A stretch of 31,647 nt of DNA from an uncultured Bacteroidota bacterium (GCA_937928385.1 CALEZD010000055.1:1-31647); one strand, 5' to 3'; positions 7,680 to 16,309 are shown, numbered from the stretch's first letter. Translations and numbers: made by a program. The notes: generated by a model from the sequence alone, not told the origin.

Positions 7680-7973
7680 TTAGATGAATTGCTTGTACTG
7701 CCCCGGCTGGTTGCGCTTGGCAAACAGGTCGAGGTACTTGCTGCATGTGTTCCAGATGTCGTTCTTCAGTTGGTCGTTCTGTACCTGGCAACTGCTTAAA
7801 AAGTCGCTGGCATAGTCTTCGAGTTGTTGTCCCAGCTTGTCCAGGTGATTCCTGTAGATGTCGTAATTGTCCATCAGCCTGGTGCTGTCTTTAAATAATT
7901 CCGCAGAATGCTCGTCCACCAGTTTTTTGGCAATGACAGAGAACCTGTCTACCCTGTTTTGATGTAATTTCAT
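7680..7973 (-). CDS. Small all-helical protein of unknown function
   Basis: 97 residues from the ATG at 7973 (MKLHQNRVDRFSVIAKKLVD); an upstream in-frame GTG at 7982 is less likely. Predicted almost entirely helical with amphipathic spacing and charged surfaces (DKLGQQLEDYASDFLSSC, NDIWNTCSKYLDLFAKR). No signal peptide or membrane helix. No family recognised. Composition is closer to the conserved genes than to the AT-rich islet. It stands alone, reading in the same direction as the ABC-F gene over 400 bases away. Confidence 0.6.
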   Translation of the reverse strand: MKLHQNRVDRFSVIAKKLVDEHSAELFKDSTRLMDNYDIYRNHLDKLGQQLEDYASDFLSSCQVQNDQLKNDIWNTCSKYLDLFAKRNQPGQYKQFI

Positions 7974-8201
7974 AAACGGCACGTTTTATCCTGTTTGTAA
8001 TAGATAATCTTTATATCTCCGGCTATATGGCCGGTTAGTCCGATGGGTTGGTAAGTACGTTGTGTAGTGGCTAAACTTGTTGATTCAATACGTCCGTGCA
8101 GATATGAAAGCCTTGTTCCTCCTCTATTGTATCTATCCTCCCACAGTTCCTCAACAGAAACTACATCATCTCATTAGTCACTCAATTGTAAATATAAAAA
8201 A

Positions 8202-8223
8202 AATGTACCCTGCAAGGTACATT
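8202..8223 (-). terminator. Intrinsic terminator, leftward
   Basis: AATGTACC-CTGCAA-GGTACATT forms an 8-bp stem; read leftward it is followed by a run of eight T (8194-8201 on the plus strand is A-rich). It is placed to end leftward transcripts from the ABC-F gene, about 190 bases past its stop. Confidence 0.65.
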
Positions 8224-8320
8224 ATAAGAAAAAATTATATAGTATGGTTTTTGTATTTAGAAAGCTTCGTCTTACCTGCTTGCAAACACAGTGTTGAGAG
8301 GGTCATATCTGGTGGTGTGC

Positions 8321-8348
8321 TTTCCCCCTATCCCCCTAAAGGGGAGAC
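8321..8348. repeat. Dispersed 28-bp repeat with CCCCTAAAGGGG core
   Basis: Identical over 28 bases to 20381-20408, starting TTTCCCCCTATCCCCCTAAA; the following TTTTGTAAA is also shared after a short difference. The core CCCCTAAAGGGG is palindromic. The rest of 7974-8416 holds the terminator above and no convincing gene. Confidence 0.85.
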
Positions 8349-8416
8349 GCGTTTTGTAAATAAGGATGGGAGATTTCCACGCACTCCCCCGGCCCTGAAG
8401 GGTGGCTATGCTGCAT

Positions 8417-10045
8417 CTAGGCCGGTTGGCCGTACATTTCTGCCTTCAGGGCTTTTACCCTTTCATCAGTTCTGTAATCATCAAAGGCCATTTCCCTGTC
8501 TATCAATCCGTTAGGTGTTATTTCCAGCACCCTGTCGGCGACGGTTTGGGCCAGCTCATGGTCGCGCGTAGTGAACAGGATGGTGCCTTTAAAGTCCTTC
8601 AGTCCGTTGTTGAGAGCGGTAATGCTTTCCAGGTCGAGGTGGTTGGTGGGTTCGTCCAGCAGCAGCACGTTGCCTTTCAGCATCATCATACGGCTGAGCA
8701 TACAACGCATTTTCTCTCCCCCGCTTAATACGGTACATTTTTTTAATGTTTCTTCTCCTGAGAACAACATCCTGCCCAGGAAACCGCGTATAAAAGTCTC
8801 GTCTTTTTCTTCGGAATACTGCCTTAACCAGTCCACCAGGTTCAGGTCTTTACCTTCAAAATACGGGCTGTTATCGGCCGGCAGGTAGGTATGGGTAATG
8901 GTAACACCCCACCTGTACTCGCCGTCGAAAGCCTTATCTTCTCCTGCAAGTATATTATAAAAAGCATTGGTAGCCAAGCTATTATCGGACACTACTGCAA
9001 TCTTCTGGCCACGTTTCACATCGAAGCTGATATCTTTGAAATATACTTCACCGTGTTCTGTCTTAGCCAGGTTTTTCACCTCCAGTATCTGGTCGCCGGC
9101 CTCGCGCACCTGGTTGTTAAACAGGATGGCCGGGTATTTACGGTTAGACGGCTTCATGTCATTCAGGTCTATTTTATCCAGGGCCTTTTTACGGCTGGTG
9201 GCCTGCTTCGATTTTGAGGCGTTGGCCGAGAAACGGGCGATGAACTCTTTCAGCTCCCTGATTTTATCTTCAGCCTTACGGTTTTGCTCTGCCCTCTGCC
9301 TCAGCAATAGCTGGCTACTCTCGTACCAGAAGGTATAGTTACCGGTAAATATGGTGATTTTGCCAAAGTCTATATCAGCAACGTGGGTACATACCACATC
9401 GAGGAAGTGACGGTCGTGCGATACGACCAGTACTATCTTATCATAATCGGCCAGGAAGTTTTCCAGCCAGGTGATGGTTTCCAGGTCCAGGTCGTTGGTA
9501 GGCTCATCGAGCAACAGTATATCGGGATTGCCGAATAAGGCCTGTGCCAACAACACCCTAACTTTTTGATTACCATCCAGTTCCTTCATCAACTTGAAGT
9601 GAACATCTTCTTTAATACCAAGGTTGCTGAGCAATGTAGCGGCATCGCTCTCAGCATTCCAGCCGTCCATCTCGGCAAAGGTAGCTTCGAGCTCTCCTGC
9701 CTTCAGCCCGTCTTCTTCGGTGAAGTCTTCTTTGGCATATATGGCATCTTTTTCCTTCATGATTTTGTATAAAGGAGCATTGCCCATCATTACTGTTTCC
9801 AGTACTGAAATCTCATCGAAGGCGTAGTGGTCCTGCTTGAGGACGCTCATACGCTGCCCTTTGGATATTTCTACCTTGCCGGTAGTTGGGTCAATATCCC
9901 CTGACAATATTTTAAGAAAAGTAGATTTGCCCGCTCCGTTGGCGCCTATGATACCATAACAGTTGCCCTCGGTGAACCTGATGTTCACATCTTCAAACAA
10001 AATCCTTTTGCCGTAGCGCAGCGATAAATTAGAAACACTTAACAT
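8417..10045 (-). CDS. ABC-F family ATPase, YbiT-like
   Basis: 542 residues, a soluble protein with two fused ABC ATPase domains and no membrane segment, as in ABC-F translation factors. It follows the YbiT layout, including the linker stretch RFSANASKSKQATSRKKALD. Domain 1: Walker A GANGAGKST (34-42), LDGNQ in place of the LSGGQ signature (156), Walker B DILLLDEP, switch SHD (209). Domain 2: the Walker A position reads VVSDNSLATNAF (351-362) with no P-loop lysine, the signature LSGGE (440) and Walker B are intact, and the switch His is Arg494 (TTRDHE). So one composite site (Walker A1 with signature 2) is complete and the other is degenerate at both halves. A -7 box TACCTTTG read leftward lies at 10085-10092. 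Ribosome-associated role is family inference. Confidence 0.9.
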   Translation of the reverse strand: MLSVSNLSLRYGKRILFEDVNIRFTEGNCYGIIGANGAGKSTFLKILSGDIDPTTGKVEISKGQRMSVLKQDHYAFDEISVLETVMMGNAPLYKIMKEKDAIYAKEDFTEEDGLKAGELEATFAEMDGWNAESDAATLLSNLGIKEDVHFKLMKELDGNQKVRVLLAQALFGNPDILLLDEPTNDLDLETITWLENFLADYDKIVLVVSHDRHFLDVVCTHVADIDFGKITIFTGNYTFWYESSQLLLRQRAEQNRKAEDKIRELKEFIARFSANASKSKQATSRKKALDKIDLNDMKPSNRKYPAILFNNQVREAGDQILEVKNLAKTEHGEVYFKDISFDVKRGQKIAVVSDNSLATNAFYNILAGEDKAFDGEYRWGVTITHTYLPADNSPYFEGKDLNLVDWLRQYSEEKDETFIRGFLGRMLFSGEETLKKCTVLSGGEKMRCMLSRMMMLKGNVLLLDEPTNHLDLESITALNNGLKDFKGTILFTTRDHELAQTVADRVLEITPNGLIDREMAFDDYRTDERVKALKAEMYGQPA

Positions 10046-10156
10046 GTATATAAAAATCTAAATATTTTAAATTCAAAAGAAGTGCAAAGGTAGGGAAAAT
10101 AAAGGGGGAAATTCGATAATGTGGCAATGCGGTAATGCGATAATTTGTTAAGATTA

Positions 10157-10669
10157 CTACCCTATCACCTTCGCAAATTCCTCTATATGATGGGTGGCGT
10201 ATTGCAGCATCAACTCGACTGTGTAGGGATGCAAAGACTCGAAGCGTTTGTCTAAGGGGCCGAAAACGGGCAGTTGCTCGTAGAGGTTTGCGAATTCTTC
10301 GGGGGTGGTTTCTTTATCCAGTATGTCCTTGTTTATAACATATACCTTTAGCACATCATCTAATAGTTTGGCCATATTTTCATCGCCTATGGTGGCCAGC
10401 CAGCCCGGCATGGGCGCCAGCATATTCACATAGCCGTTTTGTATCAACTGTATAAATCCGCCCTGCAGTACATGGTTCTGTATGTAATCGTAGCAGATCA
10501 TCATCTGCTGCCCTTCGGTCAATTCCTCGAAAAAAGTAAAATCCTGGCGGCGGTACAGTTCTTCATGCAGGGGCTGGCAAAGCAGGTCATAGTATTCATT
10601 CATGTCATTTGAAGCCTGTACTTCTTTGAGCCTGTCGAGCGGAATAAAGGGTAAAAATCTGTCGGGCAT
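10157..10669 (-). CDS. DMP19/DUF4375-like protein
   Basis: 170 residues, soluble. The central part EGQQMMICYDYIQNHVLQGG and QLIQNGY matches the DMP19 C-terminal-like (DUF4375) fold, in which a helical bundle carries a conserved acidic and aromatic surface. Known DMP19 of Neisseria is a DNA-mimic, but most members are uncharacterised, so DNA mimicry here is only a possibility. The C-terminal helices (TVELMLQYATHHIEEFAKVI) are acidic. It diverges from the methyltransferase at 10702 across a 32-base gap, which implies overlapping promoter elements. Confidence 0.7.
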   Translation of the reverse strand: MPDRFLPFIPLDRLKEVQASNDMNEYYDLLCQPLHEELYRRQDFTFFEELTEGQQMMICYDYIQNHVLQGGFIQLIQNGYVNMLAPMPGWLATIGDENMAKLLDDVLKVYVINKDILDKETTPEEFANLYEQLPVFGPLDKRFESLHPYTVELMLQYATHHIEEFAKVIG

Positions 10670-10701
10670 GTATAATCCTGTTCTGTTATTTTTGTAAAGA
10701 T

Positions 10702-11451
10702 ATGGCTAAAGAAGCAAAGGATAATTTTTCGAGGCAATCGGCGGACTATGCCCGGTTTCGCCCCGGCTATCCGCAGGAGTTGTTTGACTGGCTCTACAGC
10801 CATTGTGCCGGGTACGGGGCAGCCTGGGACTGTGCCACCGGTAATGGACAGGCGGCTGTAAATATTGCAGAGAAATTTGAAGTAGTGTATGCTACAGATT
10901 TAAGCATCAGTCAATTAGAGAATTCAATAAAGAAAGAAAATATCATTTACCGGCAAGGAAAAGCCGAGGAGCCGGATTTTGAAAATGACAGCTTCGACCT
11001 GGTAACCGTAGCCCAGGCGCTGCACTGGCTGAACCATGATAAGTTCTTCAGCGAGGTGAAAAGGGTGGCGAAAAACGGGGCAATATTCGCCGCCTGGGGG
11101 TATGGGTTATTGAGCATCCTTCCCGAAATTAATGAGCTCATACATAAGTTTTACACAGATATAACAGGTCCCTACTGGGACAAGGAGCGCAGGCATGTAG
11201 ATGACCATTATGCAAGTATCCCCTTCCCTATTGAGGAACTGCCCTGCCCTGTGTTCGCCATGCATTACAATTGGACTTTCAAACATATTATAGGATACCT
11301 CAATTCGTGGTCGGCGGTACAGCATTATATAAAGATGAAAAAGGCCAACCCCATAGATATAATAAAAAGTGATTTAGAAAAGGCATGGGGCGATGGAGAA
11401 CGGCTTGTTACTTTCCCTATATTTATGAGGGCGGGTATGATAACAAAGTAG
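10702..11451 (+). CDS. Class I SAM-dependent methyltransferase
   Basis: 249 residues. The start FSRQSADYARFRPGYPQEL is typical of the Methyltransf_11 proteins related to yeast Tmt1 and UbiE-like enzymes. Motif I is WDCATGNGQAA (~33-43), motif II region VYATDLS, post-I acidic residue in TDLS, motif III around FDLVTVAQALHW, and a later AAWGY. Substrate cannot be told; members include trans-aconitate-type and small-molecule methyltransferases. A -7 box TATTTTTG lies at 10687-10694, seven bases before the ATG, which implies a very short leader. Convergent with the lipoprotein gene at 11501 across a shared hairpin. Confidence 0.8.
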   Translation: MAKEAKDNFSRQSADYARFRPGYPQELFDWLYSHCAGYGAAWDCATGNGQAAVNIAEKFEVVYATDLSISQLENSIKKENIIYRQGKAEEPDFENDSFDLVTVAQALHWLNHDKFFSEVKRVAKNGAIFAAWGYGLLSILPEINELIHKFYTDITGPYWDKERRHVDDHYASIPFPIEELPCPVFAMHYNWTFKHIIGYLNSWSAVQHYIKMKKANPIDIIKSDLEKAWGDGERLVTFPIFMRAGMITK

Positions 11452-11471
11452 CCCCCGCACCGGAGGGCTAC
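11448..11471. terminator. Bidirectional terminator between convergent genes
   Basis: GTAGCCC (11448-11454) pairs with GGGCTAC (11465-11471) across a 10-base loop. Read leftward it is followed by TTTGTT, and rightward by a moderately T-rich stretch. It overlaps the methyltransferase stop codon (11449-11451) and serves the convergent DUF2807 gene. Confidence 0.65.
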
Positions 11472-11500
11472 CCTTCTGTCTTATACTAAAAAACCACCCC

Positions 11501-12166
11501 TTAGTTTCTTTTGTGCACCTGGCCGGAACCTGATATATCGAGGTCGACAGTACCGGGGTTGCCGCGGTAATACACATCGCCCGAGCCGCTGATACGTACT
11601 TTCAGGTAATCGAGCGCTGTAACATAGGCATCACCCGAGCCTGATATCTTTACATATACGTTACCAACATCCGTTGTTTCTGAGTTGAAACTGCCCGAGC
11701 CATTGATATTGACATCCATATAGCCAAAAGTATTGCCTGTAACTTCTATATCGCCCGAACCGTTGATATGCGCATCGAGGCGGTCGTGTTTGAAACCGGA
11801 GCCTACATATATACTACCGGAGCCGTTCAGCGATGCTTTATCTATATAAGGCGTGTGCACTTCGATAGTAATATTATCATTACGCACGTTCCAGTAGCCT
11901 TCTTTGAATTCCAGTATCAGCCTGTCGCCATTTACTTTGGTCTTGTATATAGGTACCAGGTTGCTGTAGCCTTTTACTATTACATAATATTCATTGTCTG
12001 CTACCACCGTAACATCGGTGCTGCCGTTGGCCTCAATTTTGGCGAAGTCGCCAACTATCCTTGTTTCTGAAACAATATTGCCCTCGCCTTTAATACCTTT
12101 TTTGTGGCAGGCAGCGAAACCTAATGCCAGCAGGGAAACACTCATAAAAATTGTAAACTTTTTCAT
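11501..12166 (-). CDS. DUF2807 (head GIN domain) lipoprotein
   Basis: 221 residues. The start MKKFTIFMSVSLLALGFAAC ends in a lipobox cysteine at residue 20, so a lipidated export product is likely. From ~30 on it is a right-handed beta-helix of the DUF2807 (putative auto-transporter adhesin, head GIN domain) type, with repeated short coils built on GSG turns: NGSGSIYVGS, INGSGDIEVTG, INGSGSFNSE, ISGSGDAYV, ISGSGDVYYRG, ISGSGQVHKRN. Seven such turns are visible. DUF2807 proteins are numerous in Bacteroidota and of unknown function; adhesion is only a name-derived guess. Single gene, convergent with the methyltransferase. Confidence 0.85.
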   Translation of the reverse strand: MKKFTIFMSVSLLALGFAACHKKGIKGEGNIVSETRIVGDFAKIEANGSTDVTVVADNEYYVIVKGYSNLVPIYKTKVNGDRLILEFKEGYWNVRNDNITIEVHTPYIDKASLNGSGSIYVGSGFKHDRLDAHINGSGDIEVTGNTFGYMDVNINGSGSFNSETTDVGNVYVKISGSGDAYVTALDYLKVRISGSGDVYYRGNPGTVDLDISGSGQVHKRN

Positions 12167-12300
12167 ATAATATTCGTTTTGTACATAGTAATAACAACAA
12201 CCCCTTTCTTTACCCCTAAGCCTATCGAAAAAAAATATGTTAAAAGGAATATTTTCGGGTTAGGATATTGCGCTTATGAATTGTTTAGTAATTTAACCGC

Positions 12301-13323
12301 ATGGAAATGAAACAGCGAAGACCCGTATATTATAGTGAATACCTGCAACTGCATAAAATACTGAATGCACAGCATCCCGAAAGCGAAAAAGAAAATATCA
12401 GCGCCGATGATGAAATGATGTTCATCATCATACACCAGACCTACGAGTTATGGTTCAAGCAAATCATACACGAACTGGACATTACCCGCAGGATATTTAA
12501 GCAACCCCGCATACCCAACAACTCGCCCGATATATTTAATAGTGTACACAGGATAAAACGTATATGCTGCATACTGGAAATAGCAGTGCAACAAATGACT
12601 GTAATGGAAACCATGACACCGCTGGATTTCCTGGACTTCCGCGACCTGCTGCGACCTGCTTCCGGTTTCCAGAGTATACAGTTTAAAATAATAGAAGCGG
12701 CGCTGGGGCTGCAATACCAGAAAAGGTACGGGCAGAATTATTACCTGTCTCAACTGAATGAAGCAGATATAGCCCGGGTGAAAGCCGCTGAGGAAGAAGA
12801 ATCGTTGCTGGTACTCATCAACAAGTGGCTGGAGCGAATGCCCTTCTTAAAAGACGAGCAGATGTGGCCGGAACAATCGTTCTGGAAACTATACCGACAG
12901 GTATATGCCGACAGCCTGCTGGACCAGGAAAAGGCTAACCTGGAGACCTTTGACATGTTATTTATGAAAGATGCGGACTACCCTGCCGACCGTCAATTCA
13001 GTATAGAAGCCAACAGGAGCGCCTTATTTATCATGTTGTACAGGGACTTTCCCATGCTGCACCTGCCGTTTGAGCTGGTGAGCAGCCTGCTGGATATAGA
13101 CGAGAAACTTTCTATGTGGCGGCACAGGCATATACACATGGTGCAACGTACTATCGGCAAACGTGTAGGAACGGGCGGCAGTACCGGCTCTCAATACTTG
13201 CAAGCGGCTGCCGACAGTCATATTATATTTAAGGAACTATCAGAACTGACATCGTTCCTGGTGCCGAGGCATTCATTGCCTGTATTACCGGAACAATTAA
13301 CATATGGCCTGGGTTATAAATAA
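12301..13323 (+). CDS. kynA: Tryptophan 2,3-dioxygenase
   Basis: 340 residues, haem-dependent enzyme opening the indole ring of L-tryptophan to N-formylkynurenine, first step of the kynurenine pathway; cytoplasmic and all helical. Family marks: FIIIHQTYELWFKQ with active-site His45, FRDLLRPASGFQS with substrate-binding Arg114, MWRHRHIHMVQR with the expected haem ligand His277, and the GTGGSTG loop (290-296) that closes over the amino acid. Upstream, TTG-N18-TAATTTAA just before the ATG resembles a promoter. The next gene (13341) follows after 17 bases, then 14097 after 9, so the three are probably one operon. An alternative start at the ATG two codons later is possible. Confidence 0.9.
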   Translation: MEMKQRRPVYYSEYLQLHKILNAQHPESEKENISADDEMMFIIIHQTYELWFKQIIHELDITRRIFKQPRIPNNSPDIFNSVHRIKRICCILEIAVQQMTVMETMTPLDFLDFRDLLRPASGFQSIQFKIIEAALGLQYQKRYGQNYYLSQLNEADIARVKAAEEEESLLVLINKWLERMPFLKDEQMWPEQSFWKLYRQVYADSLLDQEKANLETFDMLFMKDADYPADRQFSIEANRSALFIMLYRDFPMLHLPFELVSSLLDIDEKLSMWRHRHIHMVQRTIGKRVGTGGSTGSQYLQAAADSHIIFKELSELTSFLVPRHSLPVLPEQLTYGLGYK

Positions 13324-13340
13324 GGGCTGAAATAAAGATT

Positions 13341-14087
13341 ATGTCATTAGCTATAGAGATAAATGAGCTGCATAAGCAATACCCCGGCTCATGGTCTCCT
13401 GCATTGGACGGGCTGAGCCTGGGCGTAAAAGAAAACAGTATAACAGGACTGTTGGGGCCTAACGGTGCCGGCAAAACCACTACTATTAATATTATATGCG
13501 GACTGGCACAGCCCGACATGGGCCAGGCCAAAGTATTTGGGGTGGACTGTATAAGCCATACGAATGCCGTACGCAGCCAGATAGGTGTAGTACCCCAACA
13601 GATTGCCTTATTCCCCAACCTGACGGCATGGGAGAACTTTTTGTATATAGGCCAGTTGTATGGTATAGACCGCAGTTATATAAAAGACCGTGCAGGGCAA
13701 CTGCTGCAAAGGCTGGACCTGGAAAAACATGCTGAAAAACGTATACAGAGTTTTAGCGGCGGAATGAAGCGCCGGGCCAATATCATTGCATCGCTGCTGC
13801 ACTACCCACAGATACTGATACTGGACGAACCGACCGCAGGCGTGGATGTACAATCGCGGGCGATGATACTGGACTTTATACAAGAGTATAAGCAGGAAGG
13901 TAAAACTGTACTTTATACATCGCACCTGCTGGACGAAGCGGAAAAGATTTGTGACGATGTAGTAATCATAGACGAAGGCAAATTTATAATAGAAGGTACT
14001 CCACAGTCATTGATACATAATACCCATGACTGTACTGACCTGGAAGATGTGTTCCTGCATTACACAGGGCACTCGGTAAGGGATTAA
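13341..14087 (+). CDS. ABC-2 type transporter ATP-binding protein
   Basis: 248 residues, single ABC ATPase domain. Walker A GPNGAGKTTT (39-48), Q-loop in VVPQQIALFPNLT, signature FSGGMKRRANI, Walker B ILILDEPTAGVD, switch histidine in YTSHLLDEAE. The pattern is that of the DrrA/NodI-like ATPases that drive ABC-2 permeases, most often exporters. The partner permease begins 9 bases downstream. Seventeen bases upstream lies the tryptophan dioxygenase, so co-transcription is likely, but nothing shows that the pump handles kynurenines. Confidence 0.9.
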   Translation: MSLAIEINELHKQYPGSWSPALDGLSLGVKENSITGLLGPNGAGKTTTINIICGLAQPDMGQAKVFGVDCISHTNAVRSQIGVVPQQIALFPNLTAWENFLYIGQLYGIDRSYIKDRAGQLLQRLDLEKHAEKRIQSFSGGMKRRANIIASLLHYPQILILDEPTAGVDVQSRAMILDFIQEYKQEGKTVLYTSHLLDEAEKICDDVVIIDEGKFIIEGTPQSLIHNTHDCTDLEDVFLHYTGHSVRD

Positions 14088-14096
14088 AAAACGACA

Positions 14097-15506
14097 ATGA
14101 GAAAAATACTGGCGACTATAACGAAGGAATGGATACTGACCCGGCGCGATGTGGCAGGGTTCATGCTGCTATTCCTGATGCCGGCGGTACTGATAGTGGT
14201 GATGGCGATGGTGCAGGACGCACCGTTTAAAGATTACCAGGAGATGCGCTTTGAACTATTGATAGCCGACCACGATAACGGCAGCATAGCACAGAGTATA
14301 AAAGACGGACTGAAAGAGAGCGGCAGTTTTGTAGTAACAGATAGCATTGACGGCCAACCCGTAACAGAAACACAACTGAAAGAACTGCTGCAGCAGGGCG
14401 ATTATAAAGTAGGCATAGTGATACCCAAAGGCGCCACTGCAGAAATGGTGAACGCCGCCAACCTGGTGGCCAACAGTATATCAGAAAAACTGGGGCTGGG
14501 CAGTATGCCATCGCGCGAGGTGAGGGACAGCCTGTATATACGCATGTACTTTGACCCTGTGGCTAAACCCACCTACCGTATGGCAGTGAGCTTTGCGCTG
14601 GATAAACTGATTACCTTTTCCAGTAGTCATATACTGGTAGAGCGTGTATCTCAACTGGGAATGTCTGCAATAGATACGACAACAACGGACAGTACACATA
14701 CTGATAGCACAGCAACCCATAGCCTGGAACAGGCAGACTCAATTGACAGTTCATCTATAGCTGCTGATACTAACATACTGCAAGAAGCCCAGCCAGTGCA
14801 GGATTTTGAAAAGATATTTAAAGGACTGGGTATTAAAGAACATCTGCTGAATGATAAAGAAGAGGTAGTAAAAGCGCATATCAACTCGGTGCAACACAAC
14901 GTACCCGCATGGGCTATATTCGGCATGTTTTTTATAGTGATACCGATATGCGGGCACCTGATACGCGAGCGTGAAGAAGGCAGCGCCCTGCGTGTGGAAT
15001 TGATACCCGGCGCGCGTCGTATGGTGGCGTTGGGCAAGATATTGTTCTACACCATGGTGTGTACCATACAATTTGCCCTGATGTTTTGCGTAGGTATATG
15101 GCTGCTGCCTATGCTGGGATTACCTGCGTTGCAATTAGGCGCTCACGCATGGGTGCTGATACCAGTGGCCATAGCTATAGCGGTTGCAGCTACTTCTTAC
15201 GGGTATTTTGTAGGCGTGGCTTTTAAAACTACCAACCAGGCCATGCCCTTTGGCGCTATATCAGTAGTGATATTATCGGCTATGGGTGGTATATGGGTAC
15301 CGGCAGATATATTCTCGCCTATGATGCAAAAGCTGGCCATGCTCTCCCCTCTCTACTGGGGGCTTGATGCCGTGAACCATGTTACGCTGCGCAATGGCGG
15401 CATTGAATCTGTAGTGCCGCATATAGGGGTGCTGGCGGGTTTCAGTACTATCTTATTTGTCATCAGTACACACAGGAATAAGAACAGGGCAAGGTCGATA
15501 CAGTAA
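14097..15506 (+). CDS. ABC-2 type transporter permease
   Basis: 469 residues, ABC2_membrane_3 type. One helix near the N-terminus (GFMLLFLMPAVLIVVMAMV), then a large extracytoplasmic region to ~275, then five further helices (AIFGMFFIVIPICGHLI, TIQFALMFCVGIWLLPML, WVLIPVAIAIAVAATSYGYF, FGAISVVILSAMGGIWV, VLAGFSTILFVIS). Within the extracytoplasmic part, residues ~195-225 are almost entirely Asp, Ser and Thr with few others (TTTTDSTHTDSTATHS), an unusual low-complexity linker. The motif IREREEGSALRVELIPGARR is the conserved cytoplasmic coupling segment. Substrate unknown. A CCGG-GATA-CCGG hairpin with five T near 15537-15553 may end the operon. Confidence 0.88.
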   Translation: MRKILATITKEWILTRRDVAGFMLLFLMPAVLIVVMAMVQDAPFKDYQEMRFELLIADHDNGSIAQSIKDGLKESGSFVVTDSIDGQPVTETQLKELLQQGDYKVGIVIPKGATAEMVNAANLVANSISEKLGLGSMPSREVRDSLYIRMYFDPVAKPTYRMAVSFALDKLITFSSSHILVERVSQLGMSAIDTTTTDSTHTDSTATHSLEQADSIDSSSIAADTNILQEAQPVQDFEKIFKGLGIKEHLLNDKEEVVKAHINSVQHNVPAWAIFGMFFIVIPICGHLIREREEGSALRVELIPGARRMVALGKILFYTMVCTIQFALMFCVGIWLLPMLGLPALQLGAHAWVLIPVAIAIAVAATSYGYFVGVAFKTTNQAMPFGAISVVILSAMGGIWVPADIFSPMMQKLAMLSPLYWGLDAVNHVTLRNGGIESVVPHIGVLAGFSTILFVISTHRNKNRARSIQ

Positions 15507-15612
15507 CTATCTGAATTGGTCCTGATAGCTACCGGGATACCGGATTTTTGCATTTACAGGATACAAAAAACTCTAATCATTTAAGTTAAACAGCTGATAT
15601 GCATATTATGCC

Positions 15613-15620
15613 CCATTTGG
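15613..15620. repeat. Target site duplication, left
   Basis: CCATTTGG, identical to 19163-19170. The 8-bp length matches the IS1595 family. With the outer CC and GG the empty site would read CCCCATTTGGGG, a near-palindrome. Confidence 0.85.
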
Positions 15621-15667
15621 GGTAACTATATACGTGTTGGGACAAGGTGGGGTAAAAAATAAGCCGC
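15621..15667 (+). repeat. Left terminal inverted repeat (47 bp)
   Basis: Exact reverse complement of 19116-19162 at all 47 positions; the match breaks at the next base inward. The inner third TTATTTTTTACC (read outward) doubles as the T tract of a terminator. Confidence 0.95.
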
Positions 15668-15679
15668 CTGTTGGGCGGC
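15653..15679 (-). terminator. Outward terminator at left transposon end
   Basis: Read leftward: GCCGCC-CAACA-GGCGGC followed by TTATTTTTTACC. It follows the protease gene stop by a few bases. The T tract lies within the terminal inverted repeat. Confidence 0.8.
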
Positions 15680-15685
15680 TATAAT

Positions 15686-16309
15686 CTATTTACCATGGCA
15701 TTGCTTGTACTTCTTGCCGCTACCACATGGACATTTCGCGTTTCGAGGTGTCCCCGCATAATTTTTAACAACTATCTCTTCCTGCTCGTTGTCATTATCT
15801 TTACTGTTTGGGATAATTGTTGTTTTACCGTCGTTGAAATCAATACTTACTGCCGATGGCGTTCTATACGATACCATAGTTTTGCCAGCTACATTCGTAA
15901 TAGCAAAATCCCCTTTGGTAATTATATCCATCCCAATAATCAAATCAAATTTTCCTGCGGTTGATTTGCATTGGGTAACGTTGACCATTGCAATACCTAC
16001 CTTATTCGGCAAAATGATATTTACTTTGTAAACATTGCTCGGCGTTACACCATCTGCATGGTGGACATCTATTATTTTAAATGGGACAAGTCCTAACTTG
16101 TCAACTAAGTCCTTTGTAATAGCTGAATTTGTAGCCCCCGTGTCCCATAAGGCCATTGCCTTATAAAGTTTAGGAGGAGGAGTGTTTTTGTTTACAAGCG
16201 GATGCCATGGTAGGCTAACCTCACAATCGGTTATTATTTCCCTGAGAATGCCCTCTTCGTGTAAAGTAAAAGCATGATGACCCTGCTGGCTCTTGGTTTT
16301 TTCTATCAT
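15686..16309 (-). CDS. Retropepsin-like aspartic protease with SEC-C tail
   Basis: 207 residues, cytoplasmic (no signal peptide). Residues ~50-150 form a single-lobe retropepsin-like domain: the catalytic motif ALWDTGATNSAI with Asp56, and DLIIGMDII (~122-130), which matches the hydrophobic-hydrophobic-Gly psi-loop of the family. Such proteases act as homodimers. A ~35-residue polar linker leads to a SEC-C zinc motif at the extreme C-terminus, CPCGSGKKYKQCHGK (193-207), the CxC...CH metal site found in SecA and many other proteins, usually a protein or ribosome docking element. Its start overlaps the stop of the upstream gene by one base (TAATG), so the two are translationally coupled. Cargo of the transposon. 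Substrate unknown. Confidence 0.85.
   Translation of the reverse strand: MIEKTKSQQGHHAFTLHEEGILREIITDCEVSLPWHPLVNKNTPPPKLYKAMALWDTGATNSAITKDLVDKLGLVPFKIIDVHHADGVTPSNVYKVNIILPNKVGIAMVNVTQCKSTAGKFDLIIGMDIITKGDFAITNVAGKTMVSYRTPSAVSIDFNDGKTTIIPNSKDNDNEQEEIVVKNYAGTPRNAKCPCGSGKKYKQCHGK

Noticed and set aside
8077..8514. Plus-strand gene of ~145 codons before the ABC-F stop
   Set aside because: Runs through a terminator, a dispersed repeat and the 3' end of the ABC-F gene; no recognisable protein features.
15621..15640. Common origin of the transposon ends and the islet motif at 6795 (both begin GGTAAC)
   Set aside because: Only about a dozen bases align with gaps; too short to support a link.
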